This document shows, piece by piece, positions 46,934-57,051 of a DNA stretch of 64,000 bases. Each line of letters begins with the position of its first letter. Position 1 is the first letter of the stretch. The stretch is taken from positions 299,714-363,713 of the forward strand of contig JADKDN010000002.1 of the NCBI GenBank assembly GCA_016718345.1. The letters are read 5' to 3'. This stretch comes from Flavobacterium sp. Its GTDB lineage: Bacteria; Bacteroidota; Bacteroidia; Flavobacteriales; Flavobacteriaceae. Under the pieces are notes generated by a model, which was not told where the DNA came from, made no database searches, and worked only from the letters and a program-made list of their open reading frames with translations. A program made the position numbers and the translations under genes.

Positions 46934-48167
46934 ATGTCAGAACTATTATTACCACCAGAGCATCGATATGCTAAAATAATGAAGGAAAAACTAAATGAAG
47001 ACGGAAGCGAACTTTCGATTCTGAATTTAGGACTACTCACCCTGCAACACATGGTATTTTTCAGAATATTTTGTTGATGGATGGCGAGCGAATTCTCGAA
47101 GCTGAACCAACTATTGGCTATATACATCGAGCATTTGAAAAAATTGCAGAAAATCGTCCTTTTTACCAAATCACTCCTCTTACTGATAGAATGAATTATT
47201 GCTCATCACCTATCAATAATATGGGTTGGTGGATGACTTTAGAAAAACTACTGGATATTGAAGTTCCTAAAAGAGCACAATACCTTAGAGTAATTGTGAT
47301 GGAATTAGCCAGAATTACTGACCATTTGATTTGTAATTCTATTCTTGGTGTTGATACTGGAGCTTATACTGGATTTTTATATGTATTCCAATTTAGAGAA
47401 AAAGTTTACGAAATTTACGAAGAAATTTGTGGTGCTCGTTTAACAACAAATATGGGTCGAATTGGCGGTTTCGAAAGAGACTGGTCACCAAAAGCTTTTG
47501 AATTACTAAATACTTTTCTAGAAGAATTTCCAGTAGCTTGGAAAGAATTCGAAAACCTTTTGAAAGAAATCGAATTTTTATCGATAGAACTGTAAATGTT
47601 GGTGCAATCTCCGCTGAAAAAGCTATGGCATACGGATTTACAGGTCCCAATTTACGCGCAGCAGGTGTAGATTATGATGTTCGAGTAGCGCACCCTTACT
47701 CTTCTTATGAAGATTTTGACTTTATTGTACCTGTTGGAAAATCTGGAGATACCTACGATCGTTTTTGTGTTCGTAATGCAGAAGTTTGGGAATCTATAAG
47801 CATTATCAAACAAGCATTAGCAAAACTTCCTGAAGGACCATACCATGCAGATGTTCCTGATTATTATTTACCTCCAAAAGAAGACGTATATCATAATATG
47901 GAATCTTTAATCTACCATTTCAAAATTGTTATGGGGGAAGTTCCTGTTCCCGTTGCCGAAATCTATCACGCTGTTGAAGGTGGAAATGGAGAATTAGGTT
48001 TCTATTTGGTAACTGATGGAAGTAGAACTCCTTATAGATTACACTTTCGCAGACCATGTTTTATTTATTATCAAGCCTATCCAGAAATGATAAAAGGTGC
48101 TTTATTATCGGATGCGATTGTAATATTATCGAGTTTAAATGTTATTGCTGGAGAATTAGACGCATAA
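46934..48167 (+). CDS. nuoD: NADH-quinone oxidoreductase subunit D (two frameshifts as read)
   Basis: The 49-kDa subunit forms the quinone-binding pocket with NuoB. It starts MSELLLPPEHRYAKIM. One C is missing at 47033 (expected NLGPTHPATHGIFQN, the quinone-site motif) and one T at 47558-47561 (expected NLLFERNRIFIDRT). Repair gives 411 residues. GRIGGFERDWS and the C-terminal IVILSSLNVIAGELDA end are typical. Both breaks are probably artefacts, because an intact NuoD is needed for complex I. Confidence 0.94.
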
Positions 48168-48171
48168 ATTT

Positions 48172-48703
48172 ATGGAACATACACATTACAAACAAGAAAT
48201 TAATATCACCGAAACATTGATGAATCGCATTAATGAATTAGTTAGTCATTATCCTGAAGGTAAACAAAAATCAGCTTTATTACCTGTTTTGCACGAAGTA
48301 CAAGATGCGCACGACAATTGGTTGAGTATCGAATTGCAAGAACAAAGTCGCCGAGATTTTACGAATCAAACCCATTGAAGTCTATGAAGTGGTGACTTTC
48401 TATACCATGTTCAACAGACGACCTATTGGAAAATACATGTTCGAATTTTGTCAAACTTCTCCTTGTTGTTTGAATGGAGTTGAAGGTCTGATGGATTATA
48501 CTTGTGAAAAATTAGGTGTGAAAGTAGGCGAACCAACTCAAGATGGATTATTTGAAATAAGAGGAGTAGAATGTTTAGGTGCCTGTGGCTATGCTCCAAT
48601 GATGCAATTGGGTGATTTTTACAAAGAACATTTGACTAAAGAAAAAATTGACCAATTAATCGCTGATTGCAAAGAAAATAAAATCACGTTACACGATAAA
48701 TAA
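48172..48703 (+). CDS. nuoE: NADH-quinone oxidoreductase subunit E (frameshifted as read)
   Basis: The 24-kDa thioredoxin-like subunit holds the [2Fe-2S] cluster N1a, with ligands in FCQTSPCCLNGVEG and GVECLGACGYAPMM. One extra base near 48341 breaks the frame after LSIELQ; removing it gives DKVAEILRIKPIEVYEVVTFYTMFN and a 176-residue protein. It pairs with NuoF in the NADH-oxidising module. Confidence 0.93.
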
Positions 48704-48704
48704 T

Positions 48705-50071
48705 ATGTCACAAAAAATATTATTAGATAAAATTAACGTTCCAGGTATTAAAACCTATGAAGTATATCGCAAAGAAGGCGGTTATGCATCAGTGGAAAAA
48801 GCATTGAAAAAACTGACTCCAGACGAAGTGGTTGAAGAAGTGAAAACTTCGGGACTTCGCGGTCGTGGTGGTGCAGGTTTTCCTGCGGGTATGAAATGGA
48901 GTTTTATTGACAAAAAATCAGGAAAACCGAGACATTTGGTTTGTAATGCCGATGAATCTGAGCCAGGAACTTTCAAAGATCGGTATTTGATGGAATACAT
49001 TCCTCATTTGCTAATCGAAGGAATGATTACTTCAAGTTACGCCTTAGGAGCAAACCTATCTTATATCTACATTCGTGGAGAATACATGTGGGTGTATAAA
49101 ATTTTGGAAAGAGCTATCGCAGAAGCTAAGGCTGCAGGCTGGTTAGGAAAAAATATTTTAGGCTCAGGTTACGATTTAGAATTATATGTTCAAATTGGAG
49201 GTGGAGCCTATATTTGTGGGGAAGAAACCGCTTTAATCGAATCTCTTGAAGGAAAACGTGGAAATCCTCGAATCAAACCGCCATTCCCTGCAGTTTCAGG
49301 ACTTTGGGCAAACCCAACAGTTGTAAATAATGTAGAAACAATTGCCGCAGTACCGTGGATTATTAATAATTCAGGTGCAGATTATGCAAAATTGGTATTG
49401 GTCGTTCTACAGGAACCAAATTAATTTCAGCTTCAGGAAATATCAAAAATCAAGGTGTTTTTGAAATTGAATTAGGACTTTCTGTATACGAATTCATGAA
49501 TTCAGACGAATATTGTGGGGGAATGCAAACCGAAAGACCACTAAAAGCATTAGTTCCTGGAGGAAGTTCTGTTCCCATTTTACCTGCACATTTAATCTAT
49601 AAAACAGCTGCTGGAGAAGATCGATTAATGACGTATGAAAGTCTCTCTGATGGCGGTTTTGCATCGGGATCTATGCTAGGTTCTGGTGGTTTTATCGTGT
49701 ATGATGACAGAGCTTGTATTGTTCGTAATACTTGGAATTTCTCACGTTTTTACCATCACGAAAGTTGCGGACAATGTTCACCATGTCGTGAAGGTACTGG
49801 ATGGATGGAAAAAGTTTTACACAGAATAGAAAATGGTCACGGTCGTGAAGAAGATATTGATTTGTTACTAAGTATTCAAAGTAAAATAGAAGGAAACACG
49901 ATTTGTCCCCTGGGTGATGCAGCAGCTTGGCCTGTAGCAGCAGCGATCAGACACTTCAGAGATGAATTTGAATACCATATTCGTTTCCCAGAAAAAATAA
50001 AAAACAGAGACCATTTTGTTGCTGAACCTTTTGAAAGTGTAAAGCATTTGATTTCTAAAGTAACAGTATAA
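48705..50071 (+). CDS. nuoF: NADH-quinone oxidoreductase subunit F (frameshifted as read)
   Basis: This subunit binds NADH, FMN and cluster N3. The glycine-rich NADH/FMN sites are seen in GLRGRGGAGFPAGMKWSF (near residue 51) and YICGEETALIESLEGKRGNPR (near 172), and the 4Fe-4S ligands in HESCGQCSPCREG plus a later Cys in NTICPLGDAA. One A is missing at 49388-49391, where GADYAK should continue IGIGRSTGTKLISASG. Repair gives 455 residues, a normal length. Confidence 0.95.
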
Positions 50072-50089
50072 AGACAAGAAATTACTACA

Positions 50090-51139
50090 ATGAAAGTAAC
50101 CATAGACGGACATTCAATAGATGTAGCACCAGGAACAACAATCTTGCAAGCAGCACGTATGATTGGCGGGGAAGTTGTACCACCAGCCATGTGCTATTAT
50201 TCTAAATTAAAAGGAAGCGGCGGAAAATGCCGTTGCTGTTTAGTAGAAGTTTCCAAAGGAAGTGAAGCTGATCCAAGGCCCATGCCTAAATTAATGGCAT
50301 CCTGTGTAACAGGATGTATGGATGGAATGGAAGTGAACAGCAAATCATCACCTAGAGTGCAAGAAGCAAGGAAATCGGTAACGGAGTTTTTATTGATTAA
50401 CCATCCATTGGATTGTCCAATTTGTGATCAAGCTGGAGAATGTGATTTACAGAACTTAAGCTTCGAACACGGAAAATCTGAGACCCGTTTCATTGAAGAA
50501 AAAAGAACGTTTGAACCAGAAGATATTGGTCCAAATATTCAGTTGCATATGAATCGTTGCATTCTTTGCTACCGCTGTGTGATGGTTGCCGATCAATTAA
50601 CAGACAATCGTGTTCACGGCGTTATGGACAGAGGAGATCATTCGAATATTTCTACTTGTATTTCAAAAGCGATAGACAATGAATTTTCTGGAAATATGAT
50701 TGATGTTTGTCCTGTTGGAGCGTTGACAGATAAAACATTTAGATTCAAATCGAGAGTTTGGTTTAATAAACCGTATAATGCACACCGAGATTGCGACAAA
50801 TGTTGTGGTAAAACTACGGTTTGGATGTTTGGCGACGAAATTCAAAGAGTTACCGGAAGAAAAGACGAATACCACGAAGTAGGGGAAGTTATCTGCAACA
50901 GTTGTCGTTTTGACAATAAAGATATTAAAGACTGGGTTATTGAAGGGCCAAGAAAATTCGAGAAAGATTCGGTTATCAAGCAAAATAATTATACTAGAAA
51001 ATTAGATAAAGTTGAAATTGCAACTGAAAAGACGATATTAATGGGTAGAGATATTGATCGTAAAAAAATCAGTATGTCTAAAATTGCTTTAACTCAAGAG
51101 GACATTATTAACCAACAAAGTCTCGGAAATAATGAATAG
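50090..51139 (+). CDS. nuoG: NADH-quinone oxidoreductase subunit G, short form
   Basis: The 349-residue subunit has the N-terminal 2Fe-2S ferredoxin domain (CYYSKLKGSGGKCRCC), the His/Cys cluster region (INHPLDCPICDQAGECDLQ), and a ferredoxin-like pair of clusters (MNRCILCYRCV; MIDVCPVGALTDK). The long molybdopterin-oxidoreductase-like C-terminal domain of E. coli NuoG is absent; the frame closes cleanly and overlaps nuoH by 8 nt, so this is the natural length. It carries electrons from NuoF toward NuoI. Confidence 0.92.
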   Translation: MKVTIDGHSIDVAPGTTILQAARMIGGEVVPPAMCYYSKLKGSGGKCRCCLVEVSKGSEADPRPMPKLMASCVTGCMDGMEVNSKSSPRVQEARKSVTEFLLINHPLDCPICDQAGECDLQNLSFEHGKSETRFIEEKRTFEPEDIGPNIQLHMNRCILCYRCVMVADQLTDNRVHGVMDRGDHSNISTCISKAIDNEFSGNMIDVCPVGALTDKTFRFKSRVWFNKPYNAHRDCDKCCGKTTVWMFGDEIQRVTGRKDEYHEVGEVICNSCRFDNKDIKDWVIEGPRKFEKDSVIKQNNYTRKLDKVEIATEKTILMGRDIDRKKISMSKIALTQEDIINQQSLGNNE

Positions 51140-52184
51140 TACACTCATCATTGATAAAAGCGTAATAATTTTAGTTGTTTTTGCTGTTACAATGCTTATG
51201 GCAATGTACTCTACTTGGGCAGAACGTAAGGTGGCTGCTTGGCTTCAAGATAGAATTGGTCCCAACAGAGCAGGTCCATTGGGATTGTTTCAACCGCTAG
51301 CCGACGGTTTAAAGCTATTTTCAAAAGAAGAGTTTTTTCCTAATACTCCGAATAAATTTTTATTTGTAGTCGGTCCTGCCATAGCGATGAGTACTGCCTT
51401 AATGACAAGTGCTGTAATTCCATGGGGTGATCGATTTCATCTTTTTGGTAGGGATATTTTGTTACAAGCAACGGATATTGATGTAGCTCTTTTATACATT
51501 TTTGGAGTTATTTCTGTGGGTGTATATGGAATTATGATTGGGGGCTGGGCTTCCAATAATAAATTCTCACTTATGGGTGCTGTTCGTGCAGCTTCTCAAA
51601 TGGTTTCTTATGAAGTCGCTATGGGACTTTCTATAATTGCCCTGTTAATGATGACAGGAACATTGAGTTTGAGAGAAATTTCAGCACAACAATCAGGATT
51701 GCATTGGAATGTTTTTTATCAACCACTCTCTTTTTTAATATTTTTAATCTGTGCTTTTGCAGAAACGAACAGGACTCCATTTGATTTAGCCGAATGTGAG
51801 AGTGAACTAATTGGGGGTTATCACACCGAATATTCTTCCATGAAAATGGGATTTTATTTGTTTGCTGAATATGCTAATATGTTTATTTCTTCAACCATTT
51901 TAGCGGTTTTATTCTTTGGAGGGTATAATTACCCTGGAATGAGTTGGACTATTGAAAATTGGGGTGTAAATATTGCCAATGTATTAGGAATCATTGTTTT
52001 ATTTGTAAAAATTTGTGGTTTTATCTTTTTCTATATGTGGGTGCGTTGGACGATTCCAAGATTTAGATATGACCAATTAATGAATTTGGGTTGGAGAATA
52101 TTAATTCCGTTATCAATTGTTAATATCGTGATTACAGGTATTGTGATTTTGAGAGGAGAAATTGCAGCTTATTTAGGATTTTAA
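51132..52184 (+). CDS. nuoH: NADH-quinone oxidoreductase subunit H
   Basis: The 350-residue ND1 homologue has eight membrane helices and the family loops AWLQDRIGPNRAGPLGLFQPLADGLKLF (near 36), ETNRTPFDLAECESELIGGYHTEYSSMKMGFY (near 212) and WVRWTIPRFRYDQLM (near 303). It forms the quinone chamber. A structured RNA element lies directly downstream, before nuoI. Confidence 0.96.
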   Translation: MNSTLIIDKSVIILVVFAVTMLMAMYSTWAERKVAAWLQDRIGPNRAGPLGLFQPLADGLKLFSKEEFFPNTPNKFLFVVGPAIAMSTALMTSAVIPWGDRFHLFGRDILLQATDIDVALLYIFGVISVGVYGIMIGGWASNNKFSLMGAVRAASQMVSYEVAMGLSIIALLMMTGTLSLREISAQQSGLHWNVFYQPLSFLIFLICAFAETNRTPFDLAECESELIGGYHTEYSSMKMGFYLFAEYANMFISSTILAVLFFGGYNYPGMSWTIENWGVNIANVLGIIVLFVKICGFIFFYMWVRWTIPRFRYDQLMNLGWRILIPLSIVNIVITGIVILRGEIAAYLGF

Positions 52185-52205
52185 TTAGAACTAAAGATTA
52201 ACAGG

Positions 52206-52286
52206 GACTAGCCCTGATAGTAGTGAAAATCCTTTTGTGCCGGTGTTCGGCATAAAAGATTGTAACGGATAGCAGGATTAGCTTTA
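52206..52286 (+). ncRNA. Structured RNA element resembling flavo-1, inside the nuo operon
   Basis: An 80-nt element fills the 117-nt gap between nuoH and nuoI. AGC/CCTG (52210-52216) can pair with CAGG/GCT (52273-52283). Inside, a long hairpin (52229-52260) is formed by ATC, TTTTG and TGCCG on one side and CGGCA, TAAAA and GAT on the other, with loop GTGTT and one bulged C. The conserved-looking segments AGCCCTGATAG, ATCCTTTT, AAAAGATTG and CGGATAGCAGGA match what I associate with the flavo-1 RNA of Flavobacteria; the name is from memory. Confidence 0.65.
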
Positions 52287-52301
52287 AATAAAAATAAAAA
52301 A

Positions 52302-52865
52302 ATGTCAATAGAGAGTATATCATTATCGGGTAGAAAAAAGTTGGTCTCTAATAAAGAGATGACTTTTTTAGAGCGGTTGTATCTTGTGGCAATTGTGAAA
52401 GGTTTGTGGATAACTTTAAAACACTTGTTTACTAGAAAAGTTACTATTCAATATCCTGAACAAGTGCGAACCATGAGTCCTGTATATCGTGGTCAACACA
52501 TGCTAAAAAGAGACGAACAAGGTCGTGAAAACTGCACCGCTTGTGGATTGTGTGCTTTGTCTTGTCCAGCAGAAGCCATCACTATGACTGCAGCCGAAAG
52601 AAAACCAGAAGAAAAACATTTGTATAGAGAGGAAAAATATGCTTCGATATATGAAATCAATATGCTGCGTTGTATTTTTTGTGGTTTGTGTGAAGAATCT
52701 TGTCCTAAAGATGCTATCTATCTAACGACTTCAAAAGTTTTGGTTCCATCAAGTTATCATAGAGAAGATTTTATTTTTGGTAAAGATAGATTGGTGATGC
52801 CTCTAGAAATGGCAATGAAAAATACTAACCAGCTTGCAACGGGCGAGCTCAAAAACGTTAACTAA
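52302..52865 (+). CDS. nuoI: NADH-quinone oxidoreductase subunit I
   Basis: The 187-residue subunit has two 4Fe-4S ferredoxin motifs, CTACGLCALSCP (near residue 78) and CIFCGLCEESCP (near 124), holding clusters N6a and N6b. It links the peripheral arm to NuoB. Its ATG lies 16 nt after the RNA element, and its stop overlaps the start of nuoJ. Confidence 0.96.
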   Translation: MSIESISLSGRKKLVSNKEMTFLERLYLVAIVKGLWITLKHLFTRKVTIQYPEQVRTMSPVYRGQHMLKRDEQGRENCTACGLCALSCPAEAITMTAAERKPEEKHLYREEKYASIYEINMLRCIFCGLCEESCPKDAIYLTTSKVLVPSSYHREDFIFGKDRLVMPLEMAMKNTNQLATGELKNVN

Positions 52866-53377
52866 TGTCAATTGTACTCATATTATTTTGCATCCTATCG
52901 GCAATAACTTTATCCACTGCATTTTTGACGGTTTTTAGTAAAAACCCCATTCATAGTGCTATTTATCTAGTGATATGTTTCTTTTCAATTGCTGGGCATT
53001 ATTTGCTATTGAATGCACAATTCTTAGCTATAGTCCACGTAATTGTTTATTCAGGAGCGATAATGATTTTGTTTTTATTCACCATTATGTTAATGAATTT
53101 GAACAAAGAAGATGAAGTTCATAAACCAAGATTTACACGATTAGGAGCAATTGTCTCTTTCTGTTTAGCTTGTATTGTTTTGCTATTAATTTTCATTAAT
53201 TCTAAACCAATTGTTGGTGAATACGACACTACTGGCGAAGATTTTCAATCTATAAAAGTATTAGGTAAAGTATTGTTGAATGAATATATGGTTCCTTTTG
53301 AATTTGCCTCAATATTATTATTAGCAGCTATGATTGGAACTGTTCTATTGTCTAAAAAAGAAAAACTACAGAAATAA
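52865..53377 (+). CDS. nuoJ: NADH-quinone oxidoreductase subunit J
   Basis: The 170-residue ND6 homologue has five membrane helices, with KNPIHSAIYLVICFFSIAGHY near residue 21 and VIVYSGAIMILFLFTIMLMN near 60. Its start codon shares a base with the nuoI stop, implying translational coupling. Confidence 0.94.
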   Translation: MSIVLILFCILSAITLSTAFLTVFSKNPIHSAIYLVICFFSIAGHYLLLNAQFLAIVHVIVYSGAIMILFLFTIMLMNLNKEDEVHKPRFTRLGAIVSFCLACIVLLLIFINSKPIVGEYDTTGEDFQSIKVLGKVLLNEYMVPFEFASILLLAAMIGTVLLSKKEKLQK

Positions 53378-53379
53378 TT

Positions 53380-53700
53380 ATGACTAATATTTTAAATCAA
53401 ATTGGTATTGAAAACTACATTTTCCTATGTGTCGTACTCTTTTGTATTGGCATATTTGGAGTTTTGTACAGACGAAATGCCATTATCGTATTTATGTCTA
53501 TAGAAATTATGTTGAATGCTGTCAATTTATTATTTGTAGCTTTTTCGACCTATCATCAAGATGCACAAGGACAGGTATTTGTTTTTTTCTCAATGGCAGT
53601 TGCAGCAGCGGAAGTTGCCGTTGGATTGGCAATTTTAGTGTCAATATTTAGAAATTCAGGTACGATTGATGTGGCTAATTTAAAAAACTTAAAAGGATAA
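53380..53700 (+). CDS. nuoK: NADH-quinone oxidoreductase subunit K
   Basis: The 106-residue ND4L homologue has three membrane helices with conserved acidic residues for proton transfer in FMSIEIMLNAVNLLFVAF (near residue 38) and MAVAAAEVAVGLAI (near 72). It lies 2 nt after nuoJ. Confidence 0.96.
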   Translation: MTNILNQIGIENYIFLCVVLFCIGIFGVLYRRNAIIVFMSIEIMLNAVNLLFVAFSTYHQDAQGQVFVFFSMAVAAAEVAVGLAILVSIFRNSGTIDVANLKNLKG

Positions 53701-53706
53701 TTTTCA

Positions 53707-55590
53707 ATGGATACCAATTTAGCTTTAGTCTTACTATTAACGCCTTTACTAGGTTTTTTACTGAATGTTTTCTTTGGAAAAAATTTAGGAAAATCACTAT
53801 CTGGAATCATCGGAACACTTGCAGTTGTTGTTTCCTTTATAGCTTCGATTTACTTTTTCCTACAAATAAGCCAAACGAAACAAGCCATTACAATTAATTT
53901 ATTCGATTGGATTTCTATCAGTAATTTTAATGTGAATTTTGGATTACTACTTGACCAATTATCATTATTGTGGTTACTTTTTGTTACCGGAATTGGGTCG
54001 TTAATTCATTTGTATTCTATCAGTTATATGCATGATGATGAGAATATGCATAAATTCTTCGCTTATTTGAATCTGTTTGTTTTCTTCATGATTACGCTTG
54101 TGATTGGAAGTAACCTATTAGTTATGTTTATTGGTTGGGAAGGCGTTGGTCTTTGTTCCTATTTATTGATTGGATTTTGGCATAAAAATCAGGACTATAA
54201 TGATGCTGCAAAAAAAGCATTTATCATGAATAGAATTGGAGATTTAGGATTGCTTATCGGGATTTTTATTTTAGGATTGCTATTCTCAACAATCGATTTT
54301 ACAGCTTTAAAAACTACCATTGCAGCAACATCAAGTCTTAATAATTACTGGCTAGGAATTGCAGCTTTTGCTTTATTCATTGGGGCAACCGGAAAATCGG
54401 CACAAATCCCTTTATACACTTGGTTGCCTGATGCTATGGCTGGTCCAACACCCGTTTCTGCTTTAATTCATGCTGCTACAATGGTTACTGCTGGAATATT
54501 TATGGTTTCAAGATTAAATTTCTTATTCGATTTAGTTCCCAAAGTTCAAAACATCATTGCTGTAGTTGGAGCTATAACTGCTTTAGTTGCCGCCACTATT
54601 GGACTAGTTCAAAATGATATCAAAAAAGTCTTGGCCTACTCTACCGTTTCTCAATTAGGATTAATGTTCCTAGCTCTAGGTTTAGGAGCTTATGAAGGAG
54701 CTATTTTTCATGTTATTACACATGCGTTCTTCAAAGCGTGTTTATTCTTAGGTTCTGGCTCTGTGATACACGCCCTACATGGAGAACAAGATATGCGCAA
54801 AATGGGTGGATTGAAAAAGGCAATGCCAATTACCTATATTACTATGTTGGTTTCATCATTAGCAATATCAGGAATTCCTTTATTTTCTGGCTTTTTCTCA
54901 AAAGATGAAATATTGTTAGTTGCTTTTGAACACAATATTCCTTTATGGATTGTTGCTTCTATTGCTTCAATTATGACTGCTTTTTATATGTTTCGCTTGA
55001 TGTTTTTGACTTTTTCAAATACTTTTAGAGGAACAGAAGAGCAGAAACACCATTTACATGAAAGCCCAGCATTAATTACATTTCCTTTAATTGTTTTGGC
55101 AATATTAGCTACAATTGGTGGTTTGATAAGCTTACCAGGTCACAGTTGGTTAAATGAATATTTAATTCCAATAGTCCCAAAATTAGCAAATGCAGAGCAC
55201 CATTTAGGAATGACAGAATATACGTTAATGACCATAGCAGTAATTGGTGGACTTGCAGGAATTGTTATCGCATTAGTAAAATACAAAAAACAAAATGTTG
55301 TTCCAGGAGAAGATGGCGAAATTACAGGAATAGCGAAAGTATTGTACAACAAATACTATGTTGACGAATTTTACACCACTCTAATTGTAAAACCAATTAA
55401 TGGATTATCCAGATTTTTCAGAGATTACATCGAAACTTCTATTTCATCTTTAGTTTTTGGATTTGGGAAAATAACGAATGAATTAAGTTTTCAAGGTCGG
55501 AAAATACATAATGGTAGTATAGGACTTTATCTTTTTGCTTTTGTTATAGGTCTCTGTGCGATTATTTCATATTTATTCTTAGCTCAATAA
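53707..55590 (+). CDS. nuoL: NADH-quinone oxidoreductase subunit L
   Basis: The 627-residue antiporter-like proton-pumping subunit shows GWEGVGLCSYLLIGFW near residue 145, IPLYTWLPDAMAGPTPVSALIHAATMVTAG near 234 and STVSQLGLMFLALG near 315, plus a long C-terminal lateral helix region. It lies at the distal end of the membrane arm. Confidence 0.96.
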   Translation: MDTNLALVLLLTPLLGFLLNVFFGKNLGKSLSGIIGTLAVVVSFIASIYFFLQISQTKQAITINLFDWISISNFNVNFGLLLDQLSLLWLLFVTGIGSLIHLYSISYMHDDENMHKFFAYLNLFVFFMITLVIGSNLLVMFIGWEGVGLCSYLLIGFWHKNQDYNDAAKKAFIMNRIGDLGLLIGIFILGLLFSTIDFTALKTTIAATSSLNNYWLGIAAFALFIGATGKSAQIPLYTWLPDAMAGPTPVSALIHAATMVTAGIFMVSRLNFLFDLVPKVQNIIAVVGAITALVAATIGLVQNDIKKVLAYSTVSQLGLMFLALGLGAYEGAIFHVITHAFFKACLFLGSGSVIHALHGEQDMRKMGGLKKAMPITYITMLVSSLAISGIPLFSGFFSKDEILLVAFEHNIPLWIVASIASIMTAFYMFRLMFLTFSNTFRGTEEQKHHLHESPALITFPLIVLAILATIGGLISLPGHSWLNEYLIPIVPKLANAEHHLGMTEYTLMTIAVIGGLAGIVIALVKYKKQNVVPGEDGEITGIAKVLYNKYYVDEFYTTLIVKPINGLSRFFRDYIETSISSLVFGFGKITNELSFQGRKIHNGSIGLYLFAFVIGLCAIISYLFLAQ

Positions 55591-55600
55591 TTCTATTATC

Positions 55601-57040
55601 ATGAATATATCTATTCTATTAATTATACTTTTAGTTGGCACTGTAGCGACTTTCTTGGCTGGTGACAAACTGGCTTCTAAAGTGGCTTTATTTTTTAGCT
55701 TGTCTGCATTAGGTTGTTCTATTGTATTATTAAATCATTTTAATGCTGGCGAAAACATTAGTTTAATTAACCAATGGATTTCGCAACCTAATATTTCATT
55801 CTCTTTGCTAGTAGACGGACTTTCCTTAGCAATGATTTTACTAACTGGCGTTTTAACATCTTTAATTATATTTTCTTCATTTGGAAATGACTATAAAAAC
55901 GCAAAATCCTTTTATGCTTTAATCTTGTTCATGGCTTTTGCTATGATTGGAACATTTCTAGCATCAGATGGACTTTTGTATTATGTTTTTTGGGAGTTAT
56001 CCTTAATCCCAATATACTTTATCGCTTTACTTTGGGGCAATGGTGATGCCGAAGATCGCAAAACAGCAGTAGTAAAATTCTTTATATACACTTTGGCTGG
56101 TTCACTATTTATGCTTGTAGGTTTTGTGTATTTGTATCAGAAAGCAGGAAGTCTATTGCTTGAAGATTTATATAAATTGAATTTATCAGATAGCGAACAA
56201 TTATGGATCTTCTTGGCTTTCTTCCTTGCATACGCTATTAAAATTCCAATTATACCATTTCATACTTGGCAGGCAAAAGTGTATCAAAAAGCACCAACTG
56301 TTGGAACTATGTTATTGTCTGGGATAATGCTAAAAATGGGATTGTACAGTATCATCCGTTGGCAACTGCCTATTGCGCCTTTAGCAGCTAAGCACTACAT
56401 GTTCATATTTATTGCACTAGGAATTGCGGGAGTAATTTATGGTTCGATTGTAGCATTACGCCAAAAAGATTTGAAAAAACTACTTGCCTATTCTTCCCTA
56501 GCTCACGTTGGATTAATTGCTGCTGGAGCGTACACGCTAACTCTTGACGGATTACGCGGAGCGGTTTTGCAAATGATTGCTCACGGTTTTGTAGTGGTCG
56601 GATTATTCTTTGCTGCCGAAATTATTTTCAGAAGATATGAAACTCGAGCAATTACAGAAATGGGAGGCATTCGTTCTCAATCACCAAAGTTTACTTCCCT
56701 ATTTATGATATTAGTTTTGGCTTCTGTGGCTCTTCCTTCTACATTCAATTTCGTTGGAGAATTCACCGTTTTATATAGCCTTTCACAAATTAATCTTTGG
56801 TTTGCCGTATTAGGTGGAACAACAATTATTTTAGGAGCCTATTATATGTTGAAAATGTTTCAAAATGTTATGTTAGGAGAAACAAACACCAAAACTTTTA
56901 CAGATGTAACCATCAATGAAGGATTAACAATGATTGTAATTATTGCTGTTTTATTCTTCTTCGGATTGTATCCAAAACCTATTACAGATTTGATAACTCC
57001 AAGTCTTGAAAATATCCTAACTCAAATAAACCGTAACTAG
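55601..57040 (+). CDS. nuoM: NADH-quinone oxidoreductase subunit M
   Basis: The 479-residue antiporter-like subunit has about fourteen membrane helices, FWELSLIPIYFIALLWGNGD near residue 130 (the conserved pump Glu), PIIPFHTWQAKVYQKAPTVGTMLLSGIMLKMG near 217 and YSSLAHVGLIAAG near 297. It lies 10 nt after nuoL. Confidence 0.96.
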   Translation: MNISILLIILLVGTVATFLAGDKLASKVALFFSLSALGCSIVLLNHFNAGENISLINQWISQPNISFSLLVDGLSLAMILLTGVLTSLIIFSSFGNDYKNAKSFYALILFMAFAMIGTFLASDGLLYYVFWELSLIPIYFIALLWGNGDAEDRKTAVVKFFIYTLAGSLFMLVGFVYLYQKAGSLLLEDLYKLNLSDSEQLWIFLAFFLAYAIKIPIIPFHTWQAKVYQKAPTVGTMLLSGIMLKMGLYSIIRWQLPIAPLAAKHYMFIFIALGIAGVIYGSIVALRQKDLKKLLAYSSLAHVGLIAAGAYTLTLDGLRGAVLQMIAHGFVVVGLFFAAEIIFRRYETRAITEMGGIRSQSPKFTSLFMILVLASVALPSTFNFVGEFTVLYSLSQINLWFAVLGGTTIILGAYYMLKMFQNVMLGETNTKTFTDVTINEGLTMIVIIAVLFFFGLYPKPITDLITPSLENILTQINRN

Positions 57041-57051
57041 TCAAATAAAAA

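Noticed and set aside
46934..50071. Split nuoD, nuoE and nuoF read as genuinely separate small genes
   Set aside because: The pieces join at single-base indels into family-length proteins, and the junctions fall inside conserved motifs. Separate genes would lack their catalytic cores.
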